This document shows positions 7,538-15,995 of a stretch of 28,931 bases of DNA, piece by piece. The stretch spans positions 1 through 28,931 of the forward strand of contig CAKVGI010000014.1 of NCBI GenBank assembly GCA_934747265.1. The letters run 5' to 3'. The position numbers were made by a program, and so were the translations under genes. The notes under the pieces were generated by a model that saw only the letters and a list, made by a program, of their open reading frames with translations, was not told the DNA's origin and did no database searches. The stretch's first letter is position 1. Each line of letters opens with the position of its first letter. The DNA is from an uncultured Rickettsiales bacterium. GTDB lineage: Bacteria; Pseudomonadota; Alphaproteobacteria; Rickettsiales; UBA1997.

Positions 7538-8390
7538 TTTAAAAATATTGAGACAAAAAGCTATTGACTTTATTCATTCTGTTTGGGGTAAAGACTGTTT
7601 AGGAAATAAAGAATTAGATATTGATACCAATAATTTTGAGGAAATTGCAAATAAAGCCTTTAATGACTTAATAAAGGGCAAAAAGATATCAAAAAAACCA
7701 TTTATTTTTAGAATTGGTGGACAATCTGGATCTGGAAAAACAACACAATTAATGCCGAGTATTCAATACATTATAGACAAAAAACAACCTAATTTTATAA
7801 ATATTTCAATAAGGTTTTTTTCAGTATATCATCCATATTATGATAAATTATTAAACGAATGTGGAAAGGAATTAATTAGAGAAAAGACAAACGGATTCGC
7901 TTTGCTTTTAGCTTTTAGAGTTTTAGAATTATTAATACAAAATAAGTACAATATATTATTTGAGGTTACGCTATTAGATAATGATTTTGAATTATATTTA
8001 TCAACATTAGCAAAGAAAAATAAATATAACATACACTTTCACGTATTGTCAGTGCCAAAAATTAAATCTGATTATTGGATAGAAAAAAGAAAACAAAGTA
8101 GTAAAACAGAAGGAAGTAGAGTTGTATTAAAGAGTAGCTCTAATTTTTTCTATGATATATTGCCAACTACTTTATCAAAAATAATAAAATATTCTTTCTG
8201 GAATAAAAATGATAAAATATTTTTATGGACTGGATTTTTAAATAATCCAATAAAATATGGTAAAATATCACATAATAAAGAAATTTTAAAATTATTTGAA
8301 AGATATAGAAAATATAGTGATTTTCAAGATAAAGATGAACAGGAATTGTTAAAAAATAAAATAAATTGGTTTGAAAAATATTATGTATAA
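7530..8390 (+). CDS. Zeta-toxin-like P-loop protein
   Basis: This 286-residue protein has the zeta/PezT toxin layout. It shows a P-loop GGQSGSGKTT at 63-72, then FFSVYHPYYDKLL (95-107; the family's DxFRxxHPxYxxL), then FEVTLLDNDFELYLSTL and the HFHVLSVPKIKSDYWIEKR strand-helix typical of zeta toxins. Zeta toxins phosphorylate UDP-N-acetylglucosamine and block wall synthesis. The position of the catalytic Asp, six residues before HP, is Arg95 here, and the following basic residue is Ser98. It may thus be inactive or use another substrate. No epsilon/PezA-type antitoxin is present; the coupled upstream gene encodes an ankyrin protein. Both ends overlap neighbours by 8 bp, so it belongs to a three-gene operon. 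Confidence 0.7.
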   Translation: MNNLKILRQKAIDFIHSVWGKDCLGNKELDIDTNNFEEIANKAFNDLIKGKKISKKPFIFRIGGQSGSGKTTQLMPSIQYIIDKKQPNFINISIRFFSVYHPYYDKLLNECGKELIREKTNGFALLLAFRVLELLIQNKYNILFEVTLLDNDFELYLSTLAKKNKYNIHFHVLSVPKIKSDYWIEKRKQSSKTEGSRVVLKSSSNFFYDILPTTLSKIIKYSFWNKNDKIFLWTGFLNNPIKYGKISHNKEILKLFERYRKYSDFQDKDEQELLKNKINWFEKYYV

Positions 8391-8817
8391 AGAATACAAA
8401 ATAAATAGCTTAGAAGATACAAAAAAATTAGCGGAACTTATTGCTGAAAAGGTTAATATTGGACAAGTTATAACTTTAAAAGGAACACTTGGTGCTGGTA
8501 AGACATATTTTACGAATTGTTTTATTAATTATATGATGAAGAAAAATAATTTACCGAAAGTTGAAGTTGTAAGCCCAACGTTTAATATAGTAAAAGAATA
8601 TCCGCTTAAAGATTTTTCAATTTACCATTTTGATTTATATAGATTAAAAAACAAAAATGAATTGTATGAATTAGATATAGAAAATAGTTTTGAAAATGGT
8701 ATATCTATTATTGAATGGCCAGAAATTGCTGATGATATTATTTATAATATTGCGGTAGAGATAGAAATTGTAATATTGCAAGATAATTCAAGAATATTTA
8801 ATGTTAAGTTTGCTTAA
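8383..8817 (+). CDS. tsaE: tRNA threonylcarbamoyladenosine biosynthesis ATPase TsaE
   Basis: TsaE is the P-loop ATPase that drives turnover of the TsaB-TsaD complex in t6A synthesis. The 144-residue protein shows the family order: SLEDTKKLAELIAEK, then TLKGTLGAGKTYFTNCFIN (Walker A GTLGAGKT), VVSPTFNIVKEY, IYHFDLYRLKNKNELYELD, and the closing ISIIEWPEIADD, with the Trp-Pro-Glu typical of TsaE. The ATG at 8383 overlaps the zeta-like stop by 8 bp. An in-frame TTG at 8371 would add four residues and is less likely. Its position at the end of the ankyrin-zeta operon ties an essential housekeeping gene to an apparent accessory module. Confidence 0.9.
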   Translation: MYKEYKINSLEDTKKLAELIAEKVNIGQVITLKGTLGAGKTYFTNCFINYMMKKNNLPKVEVVSPTFNIVKEYPLKDFSIYHFDLYRLKNKNELYELDIENSFENGISIIEWPEIADDIIYNIAVEIEIVILQDNSRIFNVKFA

Positions 8818-8929
8818 ACTAATTTTTAAAATTAATAAATGTCGTTTTTACCACGTTTATTGCTTAATATGCAAATGAAAATTTATTAAAATGAACTTAA
8901 TACTAAATAAATCAAAGTTTAAAAAAAAC

Positions 8930-8957
8930 TTGAAAAATATTTTTTGTCTGCTAGAAA
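8930..8957 (+). promoter_or_regulatory. Candidate promoter for ndk
   Basis: TTGAAA (8930-8935), a 16-base spacer and TAGAAA (8952-8957) lie about 27 bases before the ndk ATG. The -10 is weak, so this is only suggestive. Confidence 0.33.
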
Positions 8958-8984
8958 TTTCTTATACAAATAAATTAATAAAAA

Positions 8985-9407
8985 ATGATTGAAAGAACGT
9001 TATCAATTTTAAAACCTGATGCAATTAGAAGAGGTTTAAGTGGAAAAATTAACTCTGTTTTTGAAGAAAATGGACTTAAAATAGTTGCTCAAAAAATGAT
9101 ATTAATGACAACAGATCAAGCTAAAAAATTCTATATGGAACATAGTGAAAAAAGTTTCTATAATGATTTAGTTAAATTTATGACATCTGGTCCAGTTATA
9201 GTACAAGTTTTAGAAGGTGAAAATGCTATTCTTAAAAACAGAGAATTAATGGGAAAAACCAATTTTGCAGAAGCAGCAGAAGGAACAATTAGAAAAATGT
9301 ATGCTACAAGCATTCAAGAAAACGTTGTTCATGGCTCAGACTCTTTAAACAGTGTTGGAAGAGAAATTAGCTTTTTCTTTTCAGAAATAGAAATTCAAAA
9401 ATATTAG
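8985..9407 (+). CDS. ndk: Nucleoside diphosphate kinase
   Basis: Ndk transfers a phosphate between nucleoside tri- and diphosphates through a phospho-His intermediate, balancing NTP pools. The 140-residue length is standard. Visible are the N-terminal ERTLSILKPDAIRRGL, the Kpn-loop region, GPVIVQVLEGENAI, RELMGKTNFAEAAEGTIR, and the active-site NVVHGSDS with His116. It appears to be a monocistronic unit, with a candidate promoter just upstream and a strong hairpin terminator 8 bases after the stop. Confidence 0.97.
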   Translation: MIERTLSILKPDAIRRGLSGKINSVFEENGLKIVAQKMILMTTDQAKKFYMEHSEKSFYNDLVKFMTSGPVIVQVLEGENAILKNRELMGKTNFAEAAEGTIRKMYATSIQENVVHGSDSLNSVGREISFFFSEIEIQKY

Positions 9408-9414
9408 TTTTTTT

Positions 9415-9448
9415 ATAGAAGATATTTTTTATATCTTCTATTTTTTTT
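9415..9448 (+). terminator. Rho-independent terminator of ndk
   Basis: A perfect 11-bp stem, ATAGAAGATAT (9415-9425) with ATATCTTCTAT (9431-9441), encloses a 5-nt loop and is followed by a run of T. This is the clearest intrinsic terminator in the window. Confidence 0.85.
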
Positions 9449-9466
9449 AAAATAAACGATAATTTC

Positions 9467-10336
9467 ATGGAAAATAAAATAATTAATGGAACAGAATTAT
9501 CAAAATCAATCAAAAATGATTTAAAAATTAAAATTGATGACATTAAAAATAAATATAATACAGTTCCTTGTTTAGCAGTTATTTTGGTTGGTGATAATCC
9601 AGCAAGTCAGGTTTATGTTAAAAATAAAGAAAAGGCTTGTGAAAAATGTGGAATAAAATCGTTGAAATATAATTTATCAGAAAATACAACAGAAGAAGAA
9701 TTAGTTGATCTAATTGATAAATTAAATAAGAATAAAGAAGTCAATGGTATTTTGGTTCAATTACCACTTCCAAAGCATATTTCTGATAAAAAAATAATAG
9801 AGAAGATAAATCCTGATAAAGATGTTGACTGTTTTCATCCAATTAATGTTGGAAAAATGTCTATTGGTGATTTTAATTTTGATAAATCTATGTTGCCATG
9901 CACTCCAAAAGGTTGCGTAAAGTTGTTAAAATCTGTTTTAAAAGAAAATTTATCTGGTAAAAAAGTCTGTATAGTTGGCAGATCTAACATAGTAGGAAAA
10001 CCAATCTCTATGTTATTATTAAATGAAAATTGTACAGTCAAAATTGTTCATAGTAAAACAAAAGACTTAAAAAGTGAATGTTTATGGGCTGATATTCTTG
10101 TGGTAGCTATTGGCAAACCTAGATTTATCAAAAGAGATATGATAAAGGATAATGCCATCATAATTGATGTTGGTATAAATAGGGTAGGGGACAAATTATG
10201 CGGAGATGTTGATTTTGATGATGTTATAGAAAAAATTTCTTATATTACACCGGTACCTGGTGGAGTTGGCCCAATGACTGTTGCTTGTCTTATGGAAAAT
10301 GTATATAATGCATTTTTATTACAAAATAATTATTAA
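9467..10336 (+). CDS. folD: Bifunctional methylenetetrahydrofolate dehydrogenase / methenyltetrahydrofolate cyclohydrolase
   Basis: FolD interconverts 5,10-methylene-THF and 10-formyl-THF with NADP, feeding purine and formyl-Met-tRNA synthesis. The 289-residue protein is full length. It carries the catalytic segment SQVYVKNKEKACEKCGIKS (Tyr and Lys of YxxxK), VNGILVQLPLPKHI, KDVDCFHPINVGKM, the PCTPKGCVKLL loop, the dinucleotide motif VGRSNIVGKPISMLL, and the C-terminal signature TPVPGGVGPMTVACL. It starts shortly after the ndk terminator and is convergent with fabI across a 124-bp gap. No promoter stands out. Confidence 0.97.
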   Translation: MENKIINGTELSKSIKNDLKIKIDDIKNKYNTVPCLAVILVGDNPASQVYVKNKEKACEKCGIKSLKYNLSENTTEEELVDLIDKLNKNKEVNGILVQLPLPKHISDKKIIEKINPDKDVDCFHPINVGKMSIGDFNFDKSMLPCTPKGCVKLLKSVLKENLSGKKVCIVGRSNIVGKPISMLLLNENCTVKIVHSKTKDLKSECLWADILVVAIGKPRFIKRDMIKDNAIIIDVGINRVGDKLCGDVDFDDVIEKISYITPVPGGVGPMTVACLMENVYNAFLLQNNY

Positions 10337-10410
10337 ACAAATCTTATATTTTATTTCTTTCTTATTTTAAAGGATAAATTTAAATTGAGTAATTTAGTTA
10401 TGTACTAAAA

Positions 10411-10434
10411 TAAAAATCCACCAAATTGGTGGAT
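10411..10434 (-). terminator. Rho-independent terminator of fabI
   Basis: ATCCACC (10416-10422) pairs with GGTGGAT (10428-10434) around a 5-base AT loop. Read on the minus strand the stem is followed by a T-rich run (complement of the A-rich 10405-10415). This places the terminator downstream of fabI; it has little T-run on the folD side. Confidence 0.7.
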
Positions 10435-10460
10435 ATGAATATTTGTGTTTATAAAAACTA

Positions 10461-11222
10461 CTATCCAATTGCGTGATAACCACAATCAACGTGTAATATT
10501 TCGCCAGTTACAGCGGAAGCCATATCGCTTAATAAAAATACTGCACTATTTCCAACTTCTTGTATTGTACAAGTTCTTCCTAATGGTGCTCTTTCTTCAA
10601 ATGCTTTTAATAATGAACTAAATTCAGAAACACCTGATGCAGCTAATGTTTTGATAGGGCCAGATGATATAGCGTTTACTCTAATGTTTTTAGAACCTAA
10701 ATCAGCTGATAATTCTCTAACAGCAGAATCCAAAGCCGCTTTGCATGTGCCCATTAATTTATAATTTTTAATAACTTTTTCACCACCGTAATATGTTAAA
10801 GTTACAACAGAACCACCATTTTTCATTAATGGAGCTAAATCTGATGTAAATTTAATAAGTGAATAAGCACTAATATTCATAGCTAAATCAAAGCCTTCTT
10901 GTGAAATTTTATTATAATCTCCATGTAAATCTTCTTTTGGAGCAAAAGCCATAGAATGAACAATAAAATCTATTTCACCCCATTTTTCTTTAATTTCTTT
11001 TGATAAGTTTGCAACTTCTTCTTTATTTGAAAAATCACATTGAACTGTAAAATTGCATCCAACTTCTTCTGCTAATGGTAAAGCTCTTTTTTTCATTGCT
11101 TCGTTTTGGTACATTATACACAATTCTGCACCATTTTCAGCGCACTTTTGCGTAATACCCCAAGCAATTCCCATATTGTTGGACAAACCAATAATTAATC
11201 CTTTTTTTCCTTTTAATAACAT
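10461..11222 (-). CDS. fabI: Enoyl-[acyl-carrier-protein] reductase (NADH), FabI
   Basis: FabI reduces trans-2-enoyl-ACP with NADH in each round of type II fatty-acid elongation. The 253-residue SDR-fold protein starts with the FabI-style cofactor motif KGLIIGLSNNMGIAWGI. It continues with VHSMAFAPKEDLHGDY, LTYYGGEKVIKNYKLMGTCKAA containing the catalytic Tyr154 and Lys161 in the FabI spacing YxxxxxxK, NIRVNAISSGPIKTLAASGV, and the C-terminal GEILHVDCGYHAIG. It is a single-gene transcription unit on the minus strand with its own terminator. The region upstream of its start runs into a long GC-rich repeat cluster. Confidence 0.96.
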   Translation of the reverse strand: MLLKGKKGLIIGLSNNMGIAWGITQKCAENGAELCIMYQNEAMKKRALPLAEEVGCNFTVQCDFSNKEEVANLSKEIKEKWGEIDFIVHSMAFAPKEDLHGDYNKISQEGFDLAMNISAYSLIKFTSDLAPLMKNGGSVVTLTYYGGEKVIKNYKLMGTCKAALDSAVRELSADLGSKNIRVNAISSGPIKTLAASGVSEFSSLLKAFEERAPLGRTCTIQEVGNSAVFLLSDMASAVTGEILHVDCGYHAIG

Positions 11223-11339
11223 ATCAATTTTCTTATTAATAAATGAACTTGAATAAATAATAATGTTTTAAAAATAATTTTGTCAAGTAAAATAATCTTT
11301 ATTATGTTTTTTTACATACTTTTTTATTCTCTCTTTTTG

Positions 11340-12105
11340 CCCCGTTTTATAAAGTGGAACTGACGAAGTCAATGTATTTTCTCTCACACTCCTCTTTGTA
11401 AAGAACTTCCCCATTGCCTCCCTTTGTAAGGAGAAAGCTGACATAAACCCCCCTTACCCCCCTTATCAGGGGGGAAAAGGAGGTAGTACTACTTATCAGG
11501 GGGAAGATGGAGGAACATACCTTATTAGGGGGGTGAGAGGGGAACTTATCAGGTGGGATAGAGGAACATACCTTATTAGGGGAAGTTAGTCGCAGAATAT
11601 TCCATCTCTTACCCCCCTTCGTAAGGGGGGAGCTGACGAAGTCAGCAGGGGGGTTGAGAACATCCATTTGTTTTGTTGTAAAACAAATGGATAATTAAAA
11701 ATTAAAAATAGAATATAAAATTGAAGAACTTGTATTTTAAATTTAAAATTAAGAATTAAGAATAATATACTATGCTATATATTAAACAATAATCATTTAT
11801 GTATATGAACTATTATATATAAAATATATAATTAATAATTTTACATAATATATTATAATATATAATATATTAATTTATAAATAATATATTAATATAAAAA
11901 ACAGAGTTTAAACAATTAAAGTATTTAAACCCCCCTTACCCCCACTGATAAGGGGAACGGAGGTAGTACCCCTTATCAGGGGGGGATGGAGGTAGTACCC
12001 CTTATCAGGGGGATGAGGGGATCTTATCAGGGGGGGGATGAGTGGATTTTACATCAAGAAAGTAGAGATTATAAATAGAGGCAAATTAATTGCTATTGAA
12101 TATCA
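11340..12105 (+). repeat. Composite GC-rich repeat element, copy B
   Basis: This fills most of the 965-base gap between fabI and the next gene. In order: degenerate units around TTTGTAAG with CTGAC motifs; a CCCCCCTTATCAGGGGGG stem-loop near 11.46 kb; several TTATCAGGGGG/TTATTAGGGGG units; the CTGACGAAGTCAG palindrome plus AGGGGGGTTGAGAA near 11.65 kb; a perfect 13-bp hairpin at 11662-11674/11680-11692; an AT-rich spacer; a second array from about 11925 (TTATCAG at 11972, 12001 and 12023); and a tail beginning AAGAAAGTAG at 12056. The same order recurs at 22.87-23.58 kb. Open frames across it only translate the repeat and are not genes. Confidence 0.85.
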
Positions 12106-12143
12106 CTTATTATAAACAAATATATCTTGTAATTTTAAAATTA

Positions 12144-12172
12144 TTTTATAAACTATAAATTGTGTATATAAT
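12144..12172 (+). promoter_or_regulatory. Candidate promoter for the membrane protein-gspE unit
   Basis: TTTTAT (12144-12149), a 17-base spacer and a perfect TATAAT (12167-12172) lie 15 bases before the ATG at 12188. A matching arrangement precedes gspF at 23619-23646, just after the same repeat tail. Confidence 0.4.
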
Positions 12173-12187
12173 AAAGTAGTGATTATT

Positions 12188-12673
12188 ATGTGGAGAAATG
12201 TAAAAGAAAAACTTATCAATATTATAAAAATAGTTAAAGACAAAATTTTAATTTTATCAAAAGGCGAATATCAACATTTCAATGGGATGCTTTATTTTTG
12301 GGGTTTAATACCCGGTCTTGTTGTAGTATTATTTATTCAAAACAAGGCACCAAATAAAAATAATTTATTTTTCTCCATATTATTTTATGTTTTAGTTATT
12401 ATATATTTTTTATGGCATTTTTTTGTTATCAAAAAAACATTAAAAGTTCAACCACAATACAAAATCACTAAAATAACAAAGAAGGAACTTTATAACAATA
12501 AAACAAAAGAAGAAATCAAGGAAATAAAAAAGCAAAAAAGAGAAGATAATATGAAAAAACTTTTACTATTAAAAGCTTGGGATTCTTCGCCAGCTTATAC
12601 TCTAATTGAATTGTTTGATATATTTGTTATATTAACTCAAATTCAAAGATTTCTTATTATTATTGACAAATAA
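12188..12673 (+). CDS. Small membrane protein of unknown function upstream of gspE/pilB
   Basis: I do not recognise this 161-residue protein. The ATG at 12188 is preferred over an in-frame GTG at 12179. It has an N-terminal amphipathic Lys-rich stretch, then two predicted membrane segments (about residues 35-53, FWGLIPGLVVVLFI, and 62-82, LFFSILFYVLVIIYFLWHFF). A very basic, probably cytoplasmic region follows (about 85-120, KKxxKEEIKEIKKQKRED), and then a hydrophobic C-terminal stretch. It ends 42 bases before the GspE/PilB ATPase and shares its strand, so it may be an accessory inner-membrane component of the pilus/secretion machine, comparable in place to PilO- or GspL/M-type proteins. That is from position only. 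Confidence 0.6.
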   Translation: MWRNVKEKLINIIKIVKDKILILSKGEYQHFNGMLYFWGLIPGLVVVLFIQNKAPNKNNLFFSILFYVLVIIYFLWHFFVIKKTLKVQPQYKITKITKKELYNNKTKEEIKEIKKQKREDNMKKLLLLKAWDSSPAYTLIELFDIFVILTQIQRFLIIIDK

Positions 12674-12715
12674 AACAATGCTTTTATAATTTTAAAATAG
12701 AATAAATGGAAAAGT

Positions 12716-14488
12716 ATGGAAAATAATATAAGTCAAACGAATAATAACGTTGCAAAAAATAGCTCTCCTGAAACAGCTACTAGGAAGGATATTGCTGAAT
12801 TATTACTTGACAAAAAGATTATTACAAAAGATCAACTTGATGTTGCTTTAAAAGAAAAACAAGAAAAAAATATATCTGAGAATATAGGTACAATTCTTGT
12901 TAATATGGGTTTGATTACCGACTCCATGCTTAGTGAGGTTCTTAATGAACAAACTGGAAATAAAGAATTCAATTTAAAATCTTCTATTATAGATCAAAGA
13001 TTAGTTAAAAAGATACCAAAAGGTTTTGCTATTCAAAATAAAGTAATACCTATTTCTTTTACAAAGGATACGATTACTGTTGCTATATCCGATCTATATG
13101 ATATTATTACTTTGGATCAATTAAAGAGGTTTTTTCCGCCCCACTTTAAGATAGTACCTATTTTTGCTACCGCTAATGATATTCTTGCAGCAATAGATAA
13201 ATACTATGATTATGAAATGTCCATAGATGGTATTCTGAGGGAAATAGAGGGTGTGGAAAGCAATAGTTTTGATGAAGAAGATAGTATGCAAGGTAGTTAT
13301 AAAAGCCCTATGGTGCGTTTGGTTGATGCTTTGCTTACTGATGCCGTTAGAAGTGGCGCATCTGACTTGCATTTTGAGCCAGAAGATTTCTTTTTGAGAT
13401 TAAGATATAGAATTAATGGTAAAATGGAGCAGATTAGAACTTTCCATAATAAATATTGGTCCTCAATCGCCGTTCGTATTAAAATTATGTCTGGTATGAA
13501 TATTGCTGAGACCAGAAAACCACAAGATGGAAGAATTCAAAGTATTATTTTGGGAAGAAGTATTGATTTCAGGGTTTCATCTCAACCTACTGTTGCTGGT
13601 GAAAATATTGTTATGAGAATTTTGGATGAGAAGCAAGCTATTTCTTCTCTTGATAAACTTGGTTATAGTGATGCAAATATTGCTTTAATTAAAAAATGTA
13701 TTAAAAGACCTTATGGTATTACGATTTTGACAGGTCCTACTGGTTCTGGTAAGACAACTACTCTTTATACACTTTTAAGTATGATTAATAATATTGATAT
13801 CAATATTATGACACTTGAAAACCCTGTTGAGTATCGTATACCATTAATTAGACAATCAAATATCAATCCAGAAATTGGTGTGACATTTGCTGAGGGAATT
13901 AGAACTCTTTTAAGACAAGATCCTGATGTTATATTGGTTGGTGAAATTAGAGACGAGGAAACAGCTAGTGCTGCTGTTCAAGCAGCTATGACTGGACACC
14001 AAGTGTATTCATCCTTACATACAAACGATGCATTCTCGGCTATACCTAGACTTTTGCAAATAGGTGTTCAACCATTCTTATTATCTGGTGCTCTTATAGC
14101 TATTGTAGCTCAAAGGTTAGCTAGAACTATTTGTCCTTATTGCAAATATGAATATCCTATTACAGAAGAAGAAAGACGAATAATTGCAAAAGTTTTAGGT
14201 GAAGAAAGAGCTAATGAAATTAAACATTTATTTAGAGGAAGAGGTTGTGAAAAATGCAAAGGAAAAGGCTATACAAAAAGGGTTGCTATTTGTGAAGTTC
14301 TTGATGTTGATAAAGAAATAGATAATTTGATTGTTGAAAATGCAACAAAAAAACAAATTCTAGAATATTTAAATAGCAGAGGTTTTGTTACAATGCAGGT
14401 TGATGGTGTAAATAAAGTAATAAAGGGTATTACTACAATGGATGAGCTTATTAGAGTTGTTGATATGACAGCTTATTTAGAAGTTTAA
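12716..14488 (+). CDS. gspE: Type II secretion / type IV pilus assembly ATPase (GspE/PilB family)
   Basis: This is a cytoplasmic hexameric ATPase that powers pilus or pseudopilus extension. The 590-residue protein has an N-terminal MshEN-type domain (about 20-160, with LLLDKKIITKDQLDVALKEQ-like repeats), then the GASDLHFEPE segment at 214-223 and Walker A TGPTGSGKTTTL at 339-350. The Asp box QDPDVILVGEIRDEETA starts at 401, the His box is TGHQVYSSLHTNDA, and the zinc-binding pairs are CPYC (473-476) and CEKC (511-514). All catalytic elements are intact. GspE and PilB cannot be separated by sequence alone here. Its platform partner gspF/pilC is 9 kb downstream. The 3' end overlaps the convergent lipoprotein gene by 12 bp. 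Confidence 0.93.
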   Translation: MENNISQTNNNVAKNSSPETATRKDIAELLLDKKIITKDQLDVALKEKQEKNISENIGTILVNMGLITDSMLSEVLNEQTGNKEFNLKSSIIDQRLVKKIPKGFAIQNKVIPISFTKDTITVAISDLYDIITLDQLKRFFPPHFKIVPIFATANDILAAIDKYYDYEMSIDGILREIEGVESNSFDEEDSMQGSYKSPMVRLVDALLTDAVRSGASDLHFEPEDFFLRLRYRINGKMEQIRTFHNKYWSSIAVRIKIMSGMNIAETRKPQDGRIQSIILGRSIDFRVSSQPTVAGENIVMRILDEKQAISSLDKLGYSDANIALIKKCIKRPYGITILTGPTGSGKTTTLYTLLSMINNIDINIMTLENPVEYRIPLIRQSNINPEIGVTFAEGIRTLLRQDPDVILVGEIRDEETASAAVQAAMTGHQVYSSLHTNDAFSAIPRLLQIGVQPFLLSGALIAIVAQRLARTICPYCKYEYPITEEERRIIAKVLGEERANEIKHLFRGRGCEKCKGKGYTKRVAICEVLDVDKEIDNLIVENATKKQILEYLNSRGFVTMQVDGVNKVIKGITTMDELIRVVDMTAYLEV

Positions 14489-15988
14489 ATCTATAAATTT
14501 TGTATTATTATTTATTTCTATTTCTTCTTGATAGATTTCTTCATTATTGTTTTGTATAATTTTGATTATATATTTCCCGTTTGGCAATATGATTCCGCCA
14601 ATTTGTGCGTCCGATAATAAAGTTATCCAATATCTAATATCAGCCCTTGAAGTTTCATTTATAAGTTTTGATGAAGCTTGAAAAGTCAATAAAGCGTTGA
14701 ATTTAGACATAGAATTATCTTGATTATACAGTGAATATGATGCAGCTATTGCTGCTAAATATTTTGTTGTGATTCTTGAAATAATTTTAGTTTGAATTTC
14801 TACTATTTTATCTTCAAGTTCCTTTTTAGCTATATAAGACAACGGTTCAACTAATACTAAATTTGTTGTTGCAACTTGATTATTTTCTAAATCATATACA
14901 TCAAGTCTGTATTGATTGATATTTTTATTTATATTTATTTCCGGAATTTCCACAAGAATATATGGTATATTTCCATTCGTTAACATTATTATTTGTGCAA
15001 ATTCATACAATGCGCCACCATTTGTTCCGAACATTGTTAATGGAAATGGTATTTCTATTTGTTTTACTGTTTTTGGTGAAATTAAATTATTCTTAACTAA
15101 AACAACTAAATTGTCTTTTCTATTTTTTTGCAAATTTCTTATATTTTTATTTGCATATTCTTGTAATTCTCTTGAATAATTAGTTTCCTCTATATAGTTT
15201 GTATATAGTTGTCTGTAATTTAATGTTGATAACTTCTTAAAATCTTTATTAAAGTTTGAATATTTTTGATTAAATATGGAATACATATTGTAATTTTGTA
15301 ATAAAACATTATCAATATCTTTATAAAGCTGTAAAGCTATTTGATTGTCATTTTTATCATTAAATTCTAAATGAATAAAACTTCCCCAAATTTTTGCTAA
15401 TAAATCGTTTTTATATTTTGCTTCACCGTACTCCTCATTTTGTATTGATTTTAAAAATGAATCCCACTCTATTATTATACTTCTTGCATAATTTAAATGA
15501 AAAAGTTTTTCATTATTTGTTAGTTCTTTTTTGGGTATAATTATACCATTTTCATCAATATATTCTTCATAAAAACCTTGTTGGTATATATTGTAATTAA
15601 CTAATGATATATAAAATCTAATAAGTGATAGTTCGTATGTTTCACCATAATAAATATCAAGATTAGCATCCCATGCGGAAAGTGCTTTTCTTGAAAGACT
15701 TTTAGTATATAAATTATCACTTAATTCCTTAGCTTTTTCAAAATATTTTAAAGATTGATAAAAATTTTTGTTTAAATACTGCAAAGTTGCAATATCTAAT
15801 AATTTTAATAATTTGGAATTTTCATCAGAATAAAAATTATCACTTTGAGCCATTTGTAAAGCTTCTTGATAATTTTTATTCATAACACTATTATAAATTG
15901 AAAAGCTAGCTTCTCTATTGCTTATAGTATTGCTACATGAACATATGAAAAATATAAATAAAAAGATAAAATATTTTTTAATATTCAT
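14477..15988 (-). CDS. Lipoprotein, probable COG3014 family
   Basis: This 503-residue protein has a lipoprotein signal peptide: MNIKKYFIFLFIFFICSC, with lipobox ICSC and the lipidated Cys18. The region after it is helical and TPR-like (about 30-130, KNYQEALQMAQ and NKNFYQSLKYFEKAKEL). It contains YYGETYELSLIRFYISLVNY, resembling the YYG-ExYExVLxHxYLALNYL segment of the uncharacterised COG3014 lipoproteins. A C-terminal SRADIRYWITLLSDAQIGGIILPNGKY matches their DxRxWxxLPxxIxxxRxxLPPG pattern. In other bacteria such proteins are found near envelope genes, and their role is unknown. The gene starts 7 bases after the argR stop, so the two form an operon, and it converges with gspE. Family assignment is from remembered pattern, moderately sure. 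Confidence 0.6.
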   Translation of the reverse strand: MNIKKYFIFLFIFFICSCSNTISNREASFSIYNSVMNKNYQEALQMAQSDNFYSDENSKLLKLLDIATLQYLNKNFYQSLKYFEKAKELSDNLYTKSLSRKALSAWDANLDIYYGETYELSLIRFYISLVNYNIYQQGFYEEYIDENGIIIPKKELTNNEKLFHLNYARSIIIEWDSFLKSIQNEEYGEAKYKNDLLAKIWGSFIHLEFNDKNDNQIALQLYKDIDNVLLQNYNMYSIFNQKYSNFNKDFKKLSTLNYRQLYTNYIEETNYSRELQEYANKNIRNLQKNRKDNLVVLVKNNLISPKTVKQIEIPFPLTMFGTNGGALYEFAQIIMLTNGNIPYILVEIPEININKNINQYRLDVYDLENNQVATTNLVLVEPLSYIAKKELEDKIVEIQTKIISRITTKYLAAIAASYSLYNQDNSMSKFNALLTFQASSKLINETSRADIRYWITLLSDAQIGGIILPNGKYIIKIIQNNNEEIYQEEIEINNNTKFIDLNF

Positions 15989-15995
15989 ATCTTTA

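Noticed and set aside
11347..11667. Minus-strand open frame of 106 codons with sequences such as NPPADFVSSPLTKGG and SPLIRGVRGV
   Set aside because: It only translates the GC-rich repeat array. The same peptides arise wherever the repeat is read in that frame.
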